From Oscillospiraceae bacterium (lineage in GTDB: Bacteria > Bacillota > Clostridia > Oscillospirales > Ruminococcaceae), in assembly GCA_017483465.1 (NCBI GenBank), contig JAFUWN010000011.1, positions 32,961 through 96,960 of the forward strand: a stretch of 64,000 bases of DNA, given 5' to 3'. The notes below the pieces were generated by a model. That model saw nothing but the letters and a program-made list of their open reading frames with translations, made no database searches and was not told the DNA's origin. A program made the translations under genes and the position numbers. The stretch's first letter is position 1. Each line of letters starts with the position of its first letter. Below are positions 32,569 through 42,740 of the stretch, one piece after another.

Positions 32569-34980
32569 TCAGGACACACAGGCAGCAGCCGATGCGGTTT
32601 TCTTTTTCTTTTCTTTGGGACTGCCGGACTTGCGTTTCTTATCCGTTTTTTCAAGTGCGATTTCAAGCACTTCAGAGAGATTCTGCACAGGCATGAATGT
32701 AATATTTTCCTTGACAATATCATCGACTTCTTCGAGATCGGCCTTATTGCCCTCCGGAATAATTACAGTCTGGATTCCGGCCTTATAAGCGGCCATGGAC
32801 TTTTCACGGAGTCCGCCGATCGGCATGACTCTGCCGTGGAGCGTGATTTCTCCGGTCATAGCGACATCGGCACGGACAGGAATTCCGGACAGAGCCGAAA
32901 TCAGAGCTGTCGCCATTGTCACACCTGCCGAGGGGCCGTCTTTCGGAACAGCACCCTCCGGAGCATGGATATGCAGATCTTTATTCTGATAAAAATCCAC
33001 AGGAATATTATATTCTTTTGCAACGCTTCTTGCATAGCTGATGGCAAGTCTTGCACTTTCCTGCATAACACTTCCGAGAGAGCCGGTGATTTCAATACTT
33101 CCCTTACCTTCGAGAATCAAGGCTTCAAGCGGCATCAGAACGCCTCCGACAGAAGTCCATGCAAGCCCGTTGACAAGACCGACTGTATTCTGCTTGCTCT
33201 GCGGGTCAGGCAGATATTTGGGAATTCCTAAATAACTCTGAATATCTTTCAGTTTGACATGTACTCTTTTTTTCTCACCGGCGGCGATAGCTCTGGCGGC
33301 CTTGCGGCATACTGTGCCGATAGTACGTTCTAAATTACGGACACCGGATTCTCTGGTATAAGAATCAATCATTTCATACAGAACATCGTCATCAATACGG
33401 CACTGTACGGGCTTCAGGCCATGCCGTTCGAGCTGTTTTGCCACAAGATGTCTTCTGGCGATCTGGAATTTTTCCTCACGGGTATAGCTGGAAAGTTCGA
33501 TAATCTCCATTCTGTCCTGCAAGGGTGCGGGAATGGTATCCAGTGTATTTGCGGTTGCGACAAACAGCACCTGACTCAGATCAAACGGCAGTTCGATATA
33601 ATGATCTCTGAACGCATGATTCTGCTCTGTATCGAGTACTTCGAGCATTGCCGCAGAGGGATCGCCTTTATAGTCATTGCCCATTTTATCCAGTTCATCA
33701 AGCAGGACTAACGGATTTCTTGACCCTGCCTGACTGAGAGCGGCAATCATTCTGCCGGGCATGGCACCGATATAAGTCTTTCTATGTCCACGAATATCTG
33801 CTTCGTCACGCACACCGCCGAGAGATACTCTGACAAATTTTCTGGAAATGGCCTCGGCAATCGAACGGCCGATAGAAGATTTTCCGACTCCGGGAGGCCC
33901 GACCAGACAGAGAATCTGGCCTTTCAGTTCCGGATTCAGCACACGGACAGCGAGACTTTCCAGAATTCTTTCTTTGACTTTCTGGAGTCCATAATGATCG
34001 GCATCCAGCTTTTTCTGAACCGAAACCAGATCAAGATTTTCTTCTGTCAGCGTATTCCAGGGCAGTTCCAGACAAGTATCCAGATAACTGGAAATCACAT
34101 AGGCCTCCTGAGAAGAAGGCGGCATTTGTCTGAGACGGCTTGCTTCTTTGAGCAGTTTGGCTTCACTTTCTTCCGGAAGTTTCAGGGCACGGATACGCTC
34201 GGTATAAGAATCGGCATCATCAAGGGGTTCTTCGCCTGTTTCTTCCCGGAGCTGATCAGAAATCACTTTCAGCTGTTCCCGGAGAAAATATTCTCTCTGT
34301 CCCTGATCAATATTTTCCTGTGTCTGATCATGGATTTCCTTTTCTGTCTCCAGCACAAGAATTTCTTTCGACAGAATCTGATATAACAGGTTCAGTTTTC
34401 TGGAAAGATAATTTTCTTCCAGCATGAGCTGTTTATCTTTGAAATCCAGCATGGTGTTGAATAAAATTTCTTCACACAGACGGGCAGGATCATCCTGACA
34501 GAGTACGGAAACCATAATTTCACGGGGCATTCTGGGGAAAAGTCCTGCATAGTGTTCATAAATATCCTTGAGGGCACGGATGAGTGCTTTCATTTCCACT
34601 TCGTCTATATCTTCCCTGCTGTAATCAGGCAGACGGCGTACTTCTGCAACAAGCATTCCGTTTTCTCTGGTGACCTTCCTGGCTTTGGCCCGATAACAGC
34701 CCTGCACCAGGATACGGGTAGCATCATCCTGGGTCAGTGTCTGTTTGATTTCTGCCACAACGCCGATCTGATATAAATCGTTCTGTTCCGGACGTTCATC
34801 GAATATATCTTTCTGTGCTGTCAGAAAGATTTTTCTGTCATTCCGGAGGGCTTCTTCCACAGCACGTACAGACATTGATCTTGCAATATCAAAATGCATT
34901 GTCATGTGCGGAAATGCAACAGTTCCCCGCATGGGGATGGCGGGCAGCTTTTCAGTAGTAGTTTTCGTTTTTTCCTGCAT
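32569..34980 (-). CDS. lon: ATP-dependent protease Lon, 803 aa
   Basis: Degrades misfolded and regulatory proteins in the cytoplasm. The N-terminal LON substrate domain spans residues about 10-205 ([20 protein letters not shown]); the AAA+ module has Walker [15 protein letters not shown], Walker B LLDELDKM and the pore loop; the C-terminal protease has the catalytic Ser in [14 protein letters not shown] and the Lys near [13 protein letters not shown]. Length is typical of LonA (about 775-810), with a Lys/Ala-rich tail. Its own promoter carries a perfect -10, followed by a leader hairpin. No CIRCE element is visible. Confidence 0.98.
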   Translation of the reverse strand: MQEKTKTTTEKLPAIPMRGTVAFPHMTMHFDIARSMSVRAVEEALRNDRKIFLTAQKDIFDERPEQNDLYQIGVVAEIKQTLTQDDATRILVQGCYRAKARKVTRENGMLVAEVRRLPDYSREDIDEVEMKALIRALKDIYEHYAGLFPRMPREIMVSVLCQDDPARLCEEILFNTMLDFKDKQLMLEENYLSRKLNLLYQILSKEILVLETEKEIHDQTQENIDQGQREYFLREQLKVISDQLREETGEEPLDDADSYTERIRALKLPEESEAKLLKEASRLRQMPPSSQEAYVISSYLDTCLELPWNTLTEENLDLVSVQKKLDADHYGLQKVKERILESLAVRVLNPELKGQILCLVGPPGVGKSSIGRSIAEAISRKFVRVSLGGVRDEADIRGHRKTYIGAMPGRMIAALSQAGSRNPLVLLDELDKMGNDYKGDPSAAMLEVLDTEQNHAFRDHYIELPFDLSQVLFVATANTLDTIPAPLQDRMEIIELSSYTREEKFQIARRHLVAKQLERHGLKPVQCRIDDDVLYEMIDSYTRESGVRNLERTIGTVCRKAARAIAAGEKKRVHVKLKDIQSYLGIPKYLPDPQSKQNTVGLVNGLAWTSVGGVLMPLEALILEGKGSIEITGSLGSVMQESARLAISYARSVAKEYNIPVDFYQNKDLHIHAPEGAVPKDGPSAGVTMATALISALSGIPVRADVAMTGEITLHGRVMPIGGLREKSMAAYKAGIQTVIIPEGNKADLEEVDDIVKENITFMPVQNLSEVLEIALEKTDKKRKSGSPKEKKKKTASAAACVS

Positions 34981-35007
34981 ACTTCGACCTCACATTCCTG
35001 CCGTTTC

Positions 35008-35052
35008 AGCACGGCTTTTCTTTATTATACTACATTTTCAGATAAATTGCAA
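35008..35052 (-). promoter_or_regulatory. SigmaA promoter of lon with leader hairpin
   Basis: On the minus strand TTGCAA (35047-35052), 17-bp spacer, TATAAT (35024-35029); downstream GCCGT/ACGGC form a small stem (about 34999-35015) in the mRNA leader. GAGGT is the ribosome binding site of lon. Confidence 0.8.
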
Positions 35053-35076
35053 GCGGTAATTTCCGGTGATACCGGT

Positions 35077-35105
35077 GCAAAAAGCCACACTGCATCGTGT
35101 GGCTT
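35077..35105 (-). terminator. Terminator of clpX
   Basis: AAGCCACAC (35082-35090) and GTGTGGCTT (35097-35105) form a 9-bp stem with a 6-nt loop followed by T on the minus strand. Confidence 0.9.
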
Positions 35106-35130
35106 CTGCATTATGCCAGACTTTGTTAAA

Positions 35131-36429
35131 TTACCATGCATGTACGACATTGCCCTGATGGTCTGTCAGTACGGGAGAAGCATTTTCTGTCACGCATTCT
35201 TTTGTAATCGTAACTTTATTGATATCCACATAATTCGGAAGATTGAACATGGACTGTATCAGAATGCCTTCCATAATCGAACGCAGGCCTCTGGCACCGG
35301 TTTTCTGGGCAATGGCTTTGGCAGCGATTTCTTTCAGAGCCTCTGTTTCCACAATCAGTTCTACATTGTCATAACGGAACAGTTTTTTATACTGTTTCAC
35401 GAGAGCATTTTTGGGTTCTGTCAGGATTTTAACCAAAGCTTCTTCATCGAGCTGATCAAGAACGGTCAGAATCGGCAGACGGCCGACAAATTCCGGCACC
35501 ATGCCGAAACGCACTAAATCCTGGGGAATTGCTTTTGTAAAAATATTATCATCCGTCTGTTTCTTGGAAGTGACTTCCGCACCGAATCCCAGTCCGGAAG
35601 GCTGTGTCCGTTTCATGATGATCTGTTCCAGACCATCGAACGCACCGCCGCAGATAAATAAAATATTTTTCGTGTTGATTTGCAGGCATTCCTGATTCGG
35701 ATGTTTTCTGCCGCCCTGCGGAGGCACGTTCGAGACAGTACCCTCAACAATTTTCAGAAGTGCCTGCTGTACGCCTTCACCGGAAACATCTCTTGTCAGA
35801 GAAGTATTTTCTGATTTTCTTGCGATCTTATCAATTTCGTCAATATAGATAATCCCTCTTTCGGCAGCTTCGATATCAAAATCGGCTGCCTGCACCAGAC
35901 GGAGCAGAACATTTTCAACATCATCACCGACATAACCGGCTTCTGTGATGGTCGTTGCATCTGCAATTGCAAACGGCACAGCCAGAATTTTGGCGAGTGT
36001 TTGAGCAAGGAATGTCTTTCCGACACCGGTAGGCCCCAGCAGCAGAACATTGCTTTTCTGGATTTCCACATCATTGTTTTCTTCCTGGCTCATGATACGC
36101 TTGTAATGATTATAAACAGAAACTGCCAGAGAAATTTTCGCCCTGTCCTGACCGACCACATACTGATCCAGTACTTCTTTGATTTCAGAAGGTTTCAGCA
36201 GTTTAAAAGGAGAAGCCGCCTTTTTCTTCTTTTCTTTCTCTTTTTTCTCGCTGACAGGAGCAGCATTGTCCTCTCTCTGCTGGCCGGCAGCAGGGCCATA
36301 GATCATATCATAGCAAGTACATACGCACTCATCACAGATATTATAAATCCCTGCCGAAAACATGCTCATAACTTTGTCTTCGCCCTTGCCGCAGAAATTG
36401 CAAATTTTATAAGAATTAAATTCTGCCAT
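35131..36429 (-). CDS. clpX: ATP-dependent Clp protease ATP-binding subunit ClpX, 432 aa
   Basis: Unfolds substrates and feeds them to ClpP. The N-terminal zinc-binding domain has CNFCGKGE and CDECV (four Cys). AAA+ motifs: Walker [18 protein letters not shown], Walker [13 protein letters not shown], sensor and arginine-finger regions, and the ClpP-docking IGF-like loop equivalent GLGFGAEV. Length is typical (about 420). AAAGGAT precedes the ATG. The order tig-clpP-clpX-lon is that of many bacteria; clpX lies 34 bp after clpP. Confidence 0.98.
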   Translation of the reverse strand: MAEFNSYKICNFCGKGEDKVMSMFSAGIYNICDECVCTCYDMIYGPAAGQQREDNAAPVSEKKEKEKKKKAASPFKLLKPSEIKEVLDQYVVGQDRAKISLAVSVYNHYKRIMSQEENNDVEIQKSNVLLLGPTGVGKTFLAQTLAKILAVPFAIADATTITEAGYVGDDVENVLLRLVQAADFDIEAAERGIIYIDEIDKIARKSENTSLTRDVSGEGVQQALLKIVEGTVSNVPPQGGRKHPNQECLQINTKNILFICGGAFDGLEQIIMKRTQPSGLGFGAEVTSKKQTDDNIFTKAIPQDLVRFGMVPEFVGRLPILTVLDQLDEEALVKILTEPKNALVKQYKKLFRYDNVELIVETEALKEIAAKAIAQKTGARGLRSIMEGILIQSMFNLPNYVDINKVTITKECVTENASPVLTDHQGNVVHAW

Positions 36430-36463
36430 AGTCTCTCTTATCCTTTTCCGTTATACAGACTGT

Positions 36464-37072
36464 TTATCTTTTTTCGATTACCTTGTCAATCAGACCATAG
36501 GCCTGTGCTTCCTCAGCAGTCATATAATTATCACGTTCCGTATCACGCTCGATGGTTTCCAGAGCCTGACCGGTATGTTTAGCGAGCATTTCGTTCATCT
36601 TCTGACGGGTTCTTACCAGATGATCAGAATGAATCTTGATATCTGTACACTGACCGGACAGACCGCCGGAGATCAGCGGCTGATGAATCATGATTTCACT
36701 GTTTGGCAGAGCGAAACGCTTTCCGGCTGCACCTGCTGTCAGCAGGAATGCTCCCATAGAAGCCGCCATGCCGATACAGATCGTAGAAACGTCGCACTTG
36801 ATATACTGCATGGTGTCATAGATTGCCATGCCTGCCGTGATAGAACCGCCGGGGCTGTTGATATACAGAGAAATATCCTTTTCTGTATCCTGACTTTCCA
36901 GATACAGCAGCTGTGCAACAACGAGGCTTGCCGTGGTATCATTGACCTGATCGCACAGCATGATAATCCGGTCATTGAGCAGACGGGAATAAATATCATA
37001 AGAACGTTCCCCACGGCTTGTCTGTTCCACAACATAGGGCACAAGTGCATTATTCATTGTATAATCCATCAT
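36464..37072 (-). CDS. clpP: ATP-dependent Clp protease proteolytic subunit ClpP, 202 aa
   Basis: The serine protease of the ClpXP complex. Catalytic Ser lies in [11 protein letters not shown], His in [11 protein letters not shown] and Asp in [21 protein letters not shown]. The first residues ([23 protein letters not shown]) are the conserved gating N-terminus. Two ATG codons follow GGAGAC (37072 and 37069); either may be used, and the true start could be Met6. The gene is downstream of tig in an operon. Confidence 0.98.
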   Translation of the reverse strand: MMDYTMNNALVPYVVEQTSRGERSYDIYSRLLNDRIIMLCDQVNDTTASLVVAQLLYLESQDTEKDISLYINSPGGSITAGMAIYDTMQYIKCDVSTICIGMAASMGAFLLTAGAAGKRFALPNSEIMIHQPLISGGLSGQCTDIKIHSDHLVRTRQKMNEMLAKHTGQALETIERDTERDNYMTAEEAQAYGLIDKVIEKR

Positions 37073-37089
37073 AAAAAAGCGTCTCCTTT

Positions 37090-37133
37090 CCTTGTAAACA
37101 AGGCATGAGCGAACAGTAAAGATGTCCGCTCAT
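37090..37133 (-). other. Two hairpins between tig and clpP
   Basis: CCTTG/CAAGG (37090-37094 and 37099-37103) and ATGAGCG/CGCTCAT (37105-37111 and 37127-37133) form two stems in the 81-bp gap. There is no T run, so these are probably mRNA processing or stabilising structures, not a terminator. Confidence 0.55.
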
Positions 37134-37153
37134 ACCGGAAAAATACTTGTTTT

Positions 37154-38464
37154 TTATTCTGCGGATTCTTCAGCAGGAGCTTCTTCTGTCGTATCTGCGT
37201 TTTCCTTGACGAGTTCCAGAGCCTTTGTCACACGCATATCTGTGATATAGTCTTCCATCGGCAGACGGCGTTTTACTTCTGCGAGCGGCAGGTGGCTGGA
37301 TTCTGCCAGACCTTTCAGGCTTTCGTCAATTTCTTCGTCAGTCACCTGGATATTTTCCAGTTCTGCGATTTTTTCCAGAGCCAGGCGGAGTTTTACTTCG
37401 CTGACAGCTCTTTCATAATTCTGTTCACGGAAGTCATTCATATCCATACCGGTATACTGGAGATACAGATCAAGGCTCATACCCTGCTGAGAGAGCATAT
37501 TTTCAAAACTGCGAACCAGATCATCAATTCTGTGTTCATACATACAGTTCGGAACAGGAACATCCACCTTGGCGATCAGGGCTTCCATAATTGCATTATC
37601 AAAAGCAATATCTGCATCACGGACAGCATTTTTCTCCAGATTTTCTCTTGCATCTTTCTTGAATGCTTCGAGTGTATCAAATTCTGTTGCATCCTGAATG
37701 AATTCATCATCTGCTTCCGGAAGTTCTTCTACAGTAATGCCGTTGAGCTTGCACTTGAATACAGCTTCTTTGCCGGCATAATCCGTCATCTGATAATTTT
37801 CAGGGAAAGTGACATTGACATCGAATTCATCACCGATATTCTTGCCGATGATCTGTTCTTCAAAGCCAGGGATAAACTGACCGCTGCCGAGGCGGAGCGG
37901 GAAATTATCGCCCTTGCCGCCTTCAAAAGCTTCGTCACCGAAGAAGCCTTCAAAATCAATATTTACTTCGTCGCCGAGCTTGGCAGCTCTGTCATCTACA
38001 GAGACCAGTCTTGCATTTCTCTGGCGGAGCATGTCCACCTGAGCATCTACATCAGCATCGGTCACTTCTTTTACTTTCTTGGAAGCCTTAATGCCCTTAT
38101 AATCTGTAATTTCCACGACCGGCTTTGTAATGCAGATGGCCTTGAAAGTAGCACCCTCTTCTTTGCTGATTTTTTCGGCACTTACCTGCGGTGTGTCCAC
38201 CAGTTCAAAATCTGCATTCTGGAGTGCAGCAGGCAGTTCCTGATTGATCAGCAGATTCATAGCATCTTCATAGAAAGCACCCTGACCCATGTAAGTTTCA
38301 GCCAGTTTACGGCTTACTTTGCCCTTACGGAAACCGGGAATAGAGATCTTTTTTCTTGCTCTCTGATAAGCTCTTTCTACAGCAGCTTCAAAATTTTCGG
38401 GGCTGACTTCAAATACCATTTCCACGGTATTTACTTCTGTTCTTGTTGTCGATTTCAAACTCAT
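37154..38464 (-). CDS. tig: Trigger factor (peptidyl-prolyl isomerase chaperone), 436 aa
   Basis: A ribosome-bound chaperone for nascent chains. The ribosome-binding loop is in FRKGKVSRK (GFRKGKVSR) at about residue 44; the FKBP-type isomerase domain lies at about 150-240 (DEVNIDFEGFFGDEAFEGGKGD); the C-terminal arms carry LEKIAELENIQVTDEEIDESL. Acidic Ala/Glu tail. TTGGAGG lies before the ATG at 38464; the longer open frame at 38497 has no ribosome binding site. First gene of the tig-clpP-clpX operon. Confidence 0.97.
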   Translation of the reverse strand: MSLKSTTRTEVNTVEMVFEVSPENFEAAVERAYQRARKKISIPGFRKGKVSRKLAETYMGQGAFYEDAMNLLINQELPAALQNADFELVDTPQVSAEKISKEEGATFKAICITKPVVEITDYKGIKASKKVKEVTDADVDAQVDMLRQRNARLVSVDDRAAKLGDEVNIDFEGFFGDEAFEGGKGDNFPLRLGSGQFIPGFEEQIIGKNIGDEFDVNVTFPENYQMTDYAGKEAVFKCKLNGITVEELPEADDEFIQDATEFDTLEAFKKDARENLEKNAVRDADIAFDNAIMEALIAKVDVPVPNCMYEHRIDDLVRSFENMLSQQGMSLDLYLQYTGMDMNDFREQNYERAVSEVKLRLALEKIAELENIQVTDEEIDESLKGLAESSHLPLAEVKRRLPMEDYITDMRVTKALELVKENADTTEEAPAEESAE

Positions 38465-38527
38465 TTCTGAATCCTCCAAATTAAATAGTTCACGCAATAG
38501 CAGTGTTCAGATACTGCGTATCAATTT

Positions 38528-38536
38528 ATTATAGCA
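38528..38536 (-). promoter_or_regulatory. Extended -10 promoter of tig
   Basis: On the minus strand TGCTATAAT, an extended -10 box, with a poor -35. A small palindrome GATAC-tgc-GTATC lies just downstream. Confidence 0.6.
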
Positions 38537-38599
38537 TATCTTCCGGAATTTTTCTATAGATTTTTGAACTTTCCGGCATAGTTCTATTTTTTAGCCAAA

Positions 38600-39289
38600 T
38601 TATAGAATTTTTTCAGGAATAAACTGTAAATAATCACCAGAAATCAGATGATAACAGATTCCGTCTTTCATGCCTTTGACGGCTTTCTGATGGATTTTCC
38701 CATGCAGATGGCCATAATAGCAGTCTTTGATTTCAAATTCATGCAGAACATCCAGCATCAGCTGATTCTGACTGCTTCCGAATACAGGCGGATAATGCAG
38801 GAACACCACCGGAGTCAGATTCTGATTCCGAGCCGCCTGCAAAGAAACACGAAGTCTCTGCTGTTCACGGGCGAGGACTCTGGCATCTTCAGATTCGCCG
38901 GGCATATTCACCCAGCCTCTTGTGCCGCAGATTCCCAGATTTCCGTAAGCATAACAGTTATTATGCAGAATATGCAGCGTAGCAAACTCATGTTTCTGAA
39001 AAAAATCCGTCATTTTTTTCATGGAATTCCACCAGTAGTCATGATTGCCTTTCAGGATAATCTTCTTGCCGGGCAGACTGTCGAGAAAGGCAAAATCCGG
39101 TTTTGCCTGTTCAAGCGTCATGCCCCATGAAATATCTCCGGCAAGGACGACCGTATCTTCGGGCTGTATCAGATTTTTCCAGTTCTGTTCGATTCTGGAC
39201 TGATAATGCTCCCAGCCGCTGAAAATTTCCATGGATTTTTCCGGAACACCCAGCGACAGATGTGTGTCCCCCATGACGAACAGACTCAT
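38600..39289 (-). CDS. Metallophosphoesterase, 229 aa
   Basis: Calcineurin-like metal motifs are all present: VMGDTHLS, VLAGDISWGMT, ILKGNHDYWWNS, VFLHYPP and YYGHLHG. The fold hydrolyses phosphate esters; GNHDYWW and GTRGW are typical of the small Firmicutes family with unknown substrate. It lies 3 bp after thrC and is the last gene of the lepB-rbgA operon, followed by only a weak A/T hairpin. Confidence 0.87.
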   Translation of the reverse strand: MSLFVMGDTHLSLGVPEKSMEIFSGWEHYQSRIEQNWKNLIQPEDTVVLAGDISWGMTLEQAKPDFAFLDSLPGKKIILKGNHDYWWNSMKKMTDFFQKHEFATLHILHNNCYAYGNLGICGTRGWVNMPGESEDARVLAREQQRLRVSLQAARNQNLTPVVFLHYPPVFGSSQNQLMLDVLHEFEIKDCYYGHLHGKIHQKAVKGMKDGICYHLISGDYLQFIPEKIL

Positions 39290-39292
39290 GAA

Positions 39293-40792
39293 TTATTCTG
39301 TAATGCCCAGTTTGTTCAGGACATAAGATTCCATAGATTCTTTTTTGATCACTTCCGAGAAACGGACGGGCTTGTTTTTCAGATCTGCAAGGGACTGCGG
39401 AACCGGCAGACCGGAAATTTCAGCCAGATGAGCCACCTGTTCATATTCGTCTGCATCGGAAGTTTTGCCTTCAATGGCTTCGAGTACGCTTGCACTGAAT
39501 TTATACGGGCTTGCGGTAGAAGCAATCAGAGTTCTTGTCTTATCGCCTGTCTGGGCGAGATAATCCAGATACACTTTCACAGCAACTGCCGTATGTGTAT
39601 CGCATGTATAATTATATTTTTCCTTGAACTCATGAATAGTTTTTTTAGTATCCGCATCATCACAGAAACCGCCGACAAAATCAGCCTGTAATTTTGCCTT
39701 GATTTCGTCAGTGACTTCATACTTGCCGTCTGTGCTGAGTTTGCCGAACCAGTCACGGATCTGAGCATCATCACCGCCGGTCAGGATATATAACAGTCTT
39801 TCCAGATTGCTGGAAATCAAAATATCCATAGAAGGCGAACAGGTTGCATAGAAATCACGGTTTCTGTCATAGACACCTGTATGAATAAAATCAGTCAGGA
39901 CTTTATTAATATTAGAAGCACAGATCAGTTTGCCGATCGGCACACCCATATTTTTCGCATAGTAAGCTGCTAAGATATTGCCGAAATTACCGGTCGGAAC
40001 AACGACATTAATCACATCACCGAATTGAATTTCGCCTCTCTTGGCCATTTCCGCATAAGCAGAAACATAATACACAATCTGGGGAGCGAGTCTGCCCCAG
40101 TTGATAGAATTCGCACTGGAGAACATCTTTCCGGCTCTGGCGAGCTGTTCTTTCACGGCCTGATCTGTAAAGATCATCTTGACACCGTTCTGACAGTCAT
40201 CAAAATTGCCTTCCAGAGCACATACACCGACGTTAGAGCCTTTCTGTGTTGCCATCTGACGTTTCTGCATGGAAGACACGCCCTGATCGGGATAGAATAC
40301 CATAATTTCCGTGCCTTCTACATCTTTGAAGCCTTCGAGGGCAGCCTTTCCGGTATCGCCGGAAGTTGCCACCAGAATGACAACTTTCTTATCTTCGCCG
40401 TTTTTCTTCAGAGAAGTTGTCAGCAGATACGGCAGAATCTGCAAAGCCATATCTTTGAAAGCACAGGTAGGGCCGTGCCATAATTCCAGAATATTTGCAG
40501 CATCAAATGCTTCTGTCAGTTCTGCGATATTTTCAGTTTCAAAATTTTTTGTGCTGTACGCATGGGAAGTGCAGTAAGCAATTTCCTCCGGTGTGAAATC
40601 CGTCAGGAACTTGCCGAACACAACATTGGCACGTTCTGCATAGCTCATATCTGCAAGAGCTTTCAGCTCCTCCATAGAGATAGTCGGGATTTCAGACGGA
40701 ATGAACAGACCGCCGTCAGCAGAAATTCCCTGTGCGATTGCCACCGCACTTGTCACTTGCAGACTGCTGTCTCTTGTACTTTTGTAGTACAT
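39293..40792 (-). CDS. thrC: Threonine synthase, 499 aa
   Basis: Converts O-phosphohomoserine to threonine with PLP. The long (about 500-residue) class: STRDSSLQVTSAVAIAQGISADGG at the N-terminus, the PLP-lysine in GPTCAFKDMALQ, the phosphate loop in VATSGDTGKAALEGF, ASNINKVLTDF and the C-terminal TASPYKFS. AAAGGGTGG precedes the ATG. It is in an operon with the 50S assembly and signal-peptidase genes, 18 bp after yraN, and no T-box or attenuator is seen. Confidence 0.96.
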   Translation of the reverse strand: MYYKSTRDSSLQVTSAVAIAQGISADGGLFIPSEIPTISMEELKALADMSYAERANVVFGKFLTDFTPEEIAYCTSHAYSTKNFETENIAELTEAFDAANILELWHGPTCAFKDMALQILPYLLTTSLKKNGEDKKVVILVATSGDTGKAALEGFKDVEGTEIMVFYPDQGVSSMQKRQMATQKGSNVGVCALEGNFDDCQNGVKMIFTDQAVKEQLARAGKMFSSANSINWGRLAPQIVYYVSAYAEMAKRGEIQFGDVINVVVPTGNFGNILAAYYAKNMGVPIGKLICASNINKVLTDFIHTGVYDRNRDFYATCSPSMDILISSNLERLLYILTGGDDAQIRDWFGKLSTDGKYEVTDEIKAKLQADFVGGFCDDADTKKTIHEFKEKYNYTCDTHTAVAVKVYLDYLAQTGDKTRTLIASTASPYKFSASVLEAIEGKTSDADEYEQVAHLAEISGLPVPQSLADLKNKPVRFSEVIKKESMESYVLNKLGITE

Positions 40793-40810
40793 ATTACCAC
40801 CCTTTCGTGA

Positions 40811-41209
40811 TTAATAAAAATTTTGGCTATTGTCATGAAAATCCGTTTCATCGAACGCATTTTCAAGATAATTGATATTAATAATCCTGCCGTGCAGAGT
40901 AATGACCTCTGCAATATCATACCGGATATACCAGTCATCTTCGGAAAGATTTCTTTTCTCCAGATACTGACCGGCCGCACGGATTATAAGCCGCTGTTTG
41001 CGGAAATTGACTGCTTCGGCTCCGGATTCGGCAGAATCTGCTTTTCTGGTCTTGACTTCCACAAAGCACAGATCTTCTCCCCGGACAGCAATCAGATCAA
41101 TTTCGCCGCCTCTGATACGGAAATTTCTGTCAAGAATCTGATAGCCCAGATATTCGAGATAATATCCGACGGCGAGTTCTCCCATTTTTCCGGTTTCGGA
41201 AGGTGTCAT
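40811..41209 (-). CDS. yraN: YraN/UPF0102 family nuclease-like protein, 132 aa
   Basis: A small restriction-endonuclease-fold protein of unknown role: TGKMGELAVGYYLEYLGYQILDRNFR at the start, then the PD-(D/E)xK-like GGEIDLIAVRGEDLCFVEVKTR. The start at 41209 overlaps the rnhB stop by 4 bp (ATGA), so it is coupled; a longer TTG start at 41248 has no usable ribosome binding site. In many bacteria it lies next to rnhB, as here. Confidence 0.88.
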   Translation of the reverse strand: MTPSETGKMGELAVGYYLEYLGYQILDRNFRIRGGEIDLIAVRGEDLCFVEVKTRKADSAESGAEAVNFRKQRLIIRAAGQYLEKRNLSEDDWYIRYDIAEVITLHGRIININYLENAFDETDFHDNSQNFY

Positions 41210-41826
41210 AGAATTTTTTTCAGAAATGACGGCCGATGAATCGGACAAGCTCCGTATTGCAGCAGTAAATTCCGGTGCTGTTCCGTGCCATAGCCTTTAT
41301 GTTTTTCAAATGCATAATTCGGGTAAAGCTTTGCCTGTGCTTTCATGTAATTATCACGGGCGACTTTTGCTAAGATCGAAGCAGCAGCAATTGAGGCAGA
41401 TTTTGCATCGCCTTTGACAATGCATTCCATCGGGATAGTCAGAGCCGGCAGCTGATTGCCGTCAATCAGAGCATAATCCGGTTTCTGAGCCAGACCTTCG
41501 GCAGCCCGTTTCATAGCAAGCAGAGAAGCTTTCAAAATATTATATTTTTCGATTTCAGCAACAGTTGCTGTGGCAATACAATAACAGACGGCTTTTTTCT
41601 GAATTTCTTCAAATAATTTTTCACGGCGGCTTTCTGTGATTTTCTTACTGTCATCCAGCCCCTGGATATTACAGTCAGCCGGAAGAACAACCGCAGCGGC
41701 ATAGACATCACCGGCGAGAGGGCCTCTGCCGGCCTCATCAATTCCGCAGATAACACCGTGTTCTGTTCTCATAGCCGTATCAAAATCCAGCATTGCCTGA
41801 CGGCGGAGCAAAGTTTCTTCTTTCAT
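41206..41826 (-). CDS. rnhB: Ribonuclease HII, 206 aa
   Basis: Cleaves RNA embedded in DNA. Catalytic DEDE acids: GIDEAGRGPLAGDV (Asp-Glu), IVKGDAKSASIAAASILAKV (Asp) and the following Asp of KVARDNYM. Length typical (about 205). It overlaps rbgA (ATGA) and yraN (ATGA), in the common rbgA-rnhB-yraN order. Confidence 0.97.
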   Translation of the reverse strand: MKEETLLRRQAMLDFDTAMRTEHGVICGIDEAGRGPLAGDVYAAAVVLPADCNIQGLDDSKKITESRREKLFEEIQKKAVCYCIATATVAEIEKYNILKASLLAMKRAAEGLAQKPDYALIDGNQLPALTIPMECIVKGDAKSASIAAASILAKVARDNYMKAQAKLYPNYAFEKHKGYGTEQHRNLLLQYGACPIHRPSFLKKIL

Positions 41827-42716
41827 TCTGATTTCTCCTGTGTCACAGGCTTTTCCAGAGTAATTCTGCCGAGCTTTGCGGCTCTGAAATCATCCAGAAC
41901 CGTAGAAGCGGCACGTTCGGTATTGACAATTCCGCCGGAAAGCAGCATACCTCTTTTTCTGCCGACAGCTTCCAACAACTTATCACCCTGTGTTTCTTCT
42001 GTTTCGAGCTTATAGCGTTCTTTCAGCGAAGCCGGATAATTTTCATGCAGATATTCCAGCAGCAGCATAGCAAGAGCTTCTGTATCTAAAATCTGATCAC
42101 GAATCGCCCCTGTAAATGCCAGTCTGACAGCGGCCTGCTGATCATCCAGTTTCGGCCATAATACACCGGGCATATCCAGAAATTCTGTTTGCTCGTCGAT
42201 TCTGACCCACTGTTTGGTTCTGGTCACACCGGGTCTGTCCTCGACTTTTGCCCGTTTGGATTTTGCCATTTTATTAATAAAAGACGACTTGCCGACATTC
42301 GGGATTCCGACAATCATTAATCTGACCGGTCTGCCGGACATGCCGGATTTTTTTCTTTTTTCGAGCAGATCTTTCAGGAGCTGTTCTCTGACGGCAGAGA
42401 CAAACTGCTTTGTCCCTTTGCCGCTGATACAGTCAATTGCCAGAGCCGGAATGCCCTGTTTTCTGTAAAACTGCACCCATTGCCCTGTGAGATTCGGATC
42501 TGCCATATCAGATTTATTTAATAAAATCATATAGGGCTTTGTATTAATTAATTCTGTTAAATCCGGGTTGCAGCTGCTCATAGGGACACGGGCATCCAGA
42601 AGCGATACCACACCGTCCACAAGCGGAAGATTTGCCGCAATCATCCGTTTGGTCTTGGTCATATGACCGGGAAACCATTGAATATTTCCAATCTGAATAT
42701 TTTGTTTTTCAGACAT
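41823..42716 (-). CDS. rbgA: 50S ribosome biogenesis GTPase RbgA (YlqF), 297 aa
   Basis: A circularly permuted GTPase for late 50S assembly: G4 LLNKSDMAD, G5 region ISGKGTKQF, G1 GIPNVGKSSFINKM, G2 and G3 LDMPGVLWPKLDD appear in this order. The N-terminus has the family signature QWFPGHMTKTKRMI. Length is normal for Firmicutes (about 285). AGGAGT precedes the ATG. It lies 24 bp after lepB. Confidence 0.97.
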   Translation of the reverse strand: MSEKQNIQIGNIQWFPGHMTKTKRMIAANLPLVDGVVSLLDARVPMSSCNPDLTELINTKPYMILLNKSDMADPNLTGQWVQFYRKQGIPALAIDCISGKGTKQFVSAVREQLLKDLLEKRKKSGMSGRPVRLMIVGIPNVGKSSFINKMAKSKRAKVEDRPGVTRTKQWVRIDEQTEFLDMPGVLWPKLDDQQAAVRLAFTGAIRDQILDTEALAMLLLEYLHENYPASLKERYKLETEETQGDKLLEAVGRKRGMLLSGGIVNTERAASTVLDDFRAAKLGRITLEKPVTQEKSE

Positions 42717-42740
42717 AACTACTCCTGTTCTGTACGGAGC

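Noticed and set aside
34981-35060. CIRCE or CtsR operator at the lon promoter
   Set aside because: No TTAGCACTC-N9-GAGTGCTAA and no heptad repeat is visible; only a small leader stem occurs.
37292-38470. A long plus-strand open frame opposite trigger factor
   Set aside because: Shadow of tig; the product is a Phe/Ile/His-rich stretch with no family, and tig has full motifs and ribosome binding site.
40793-40830. T-box or attenuator in front of thrC
   Set aside because: The gap before thrC is only 18 bp and lies within an operon.
41209-41248. Longer TTG start for yraN
   Set aside because: No suitable Shine-Dalgarno spacing; the ATG at 41209 overlaps the rnhB stop by 4 bp like many junctions in this window and fits the family's N-terminus.
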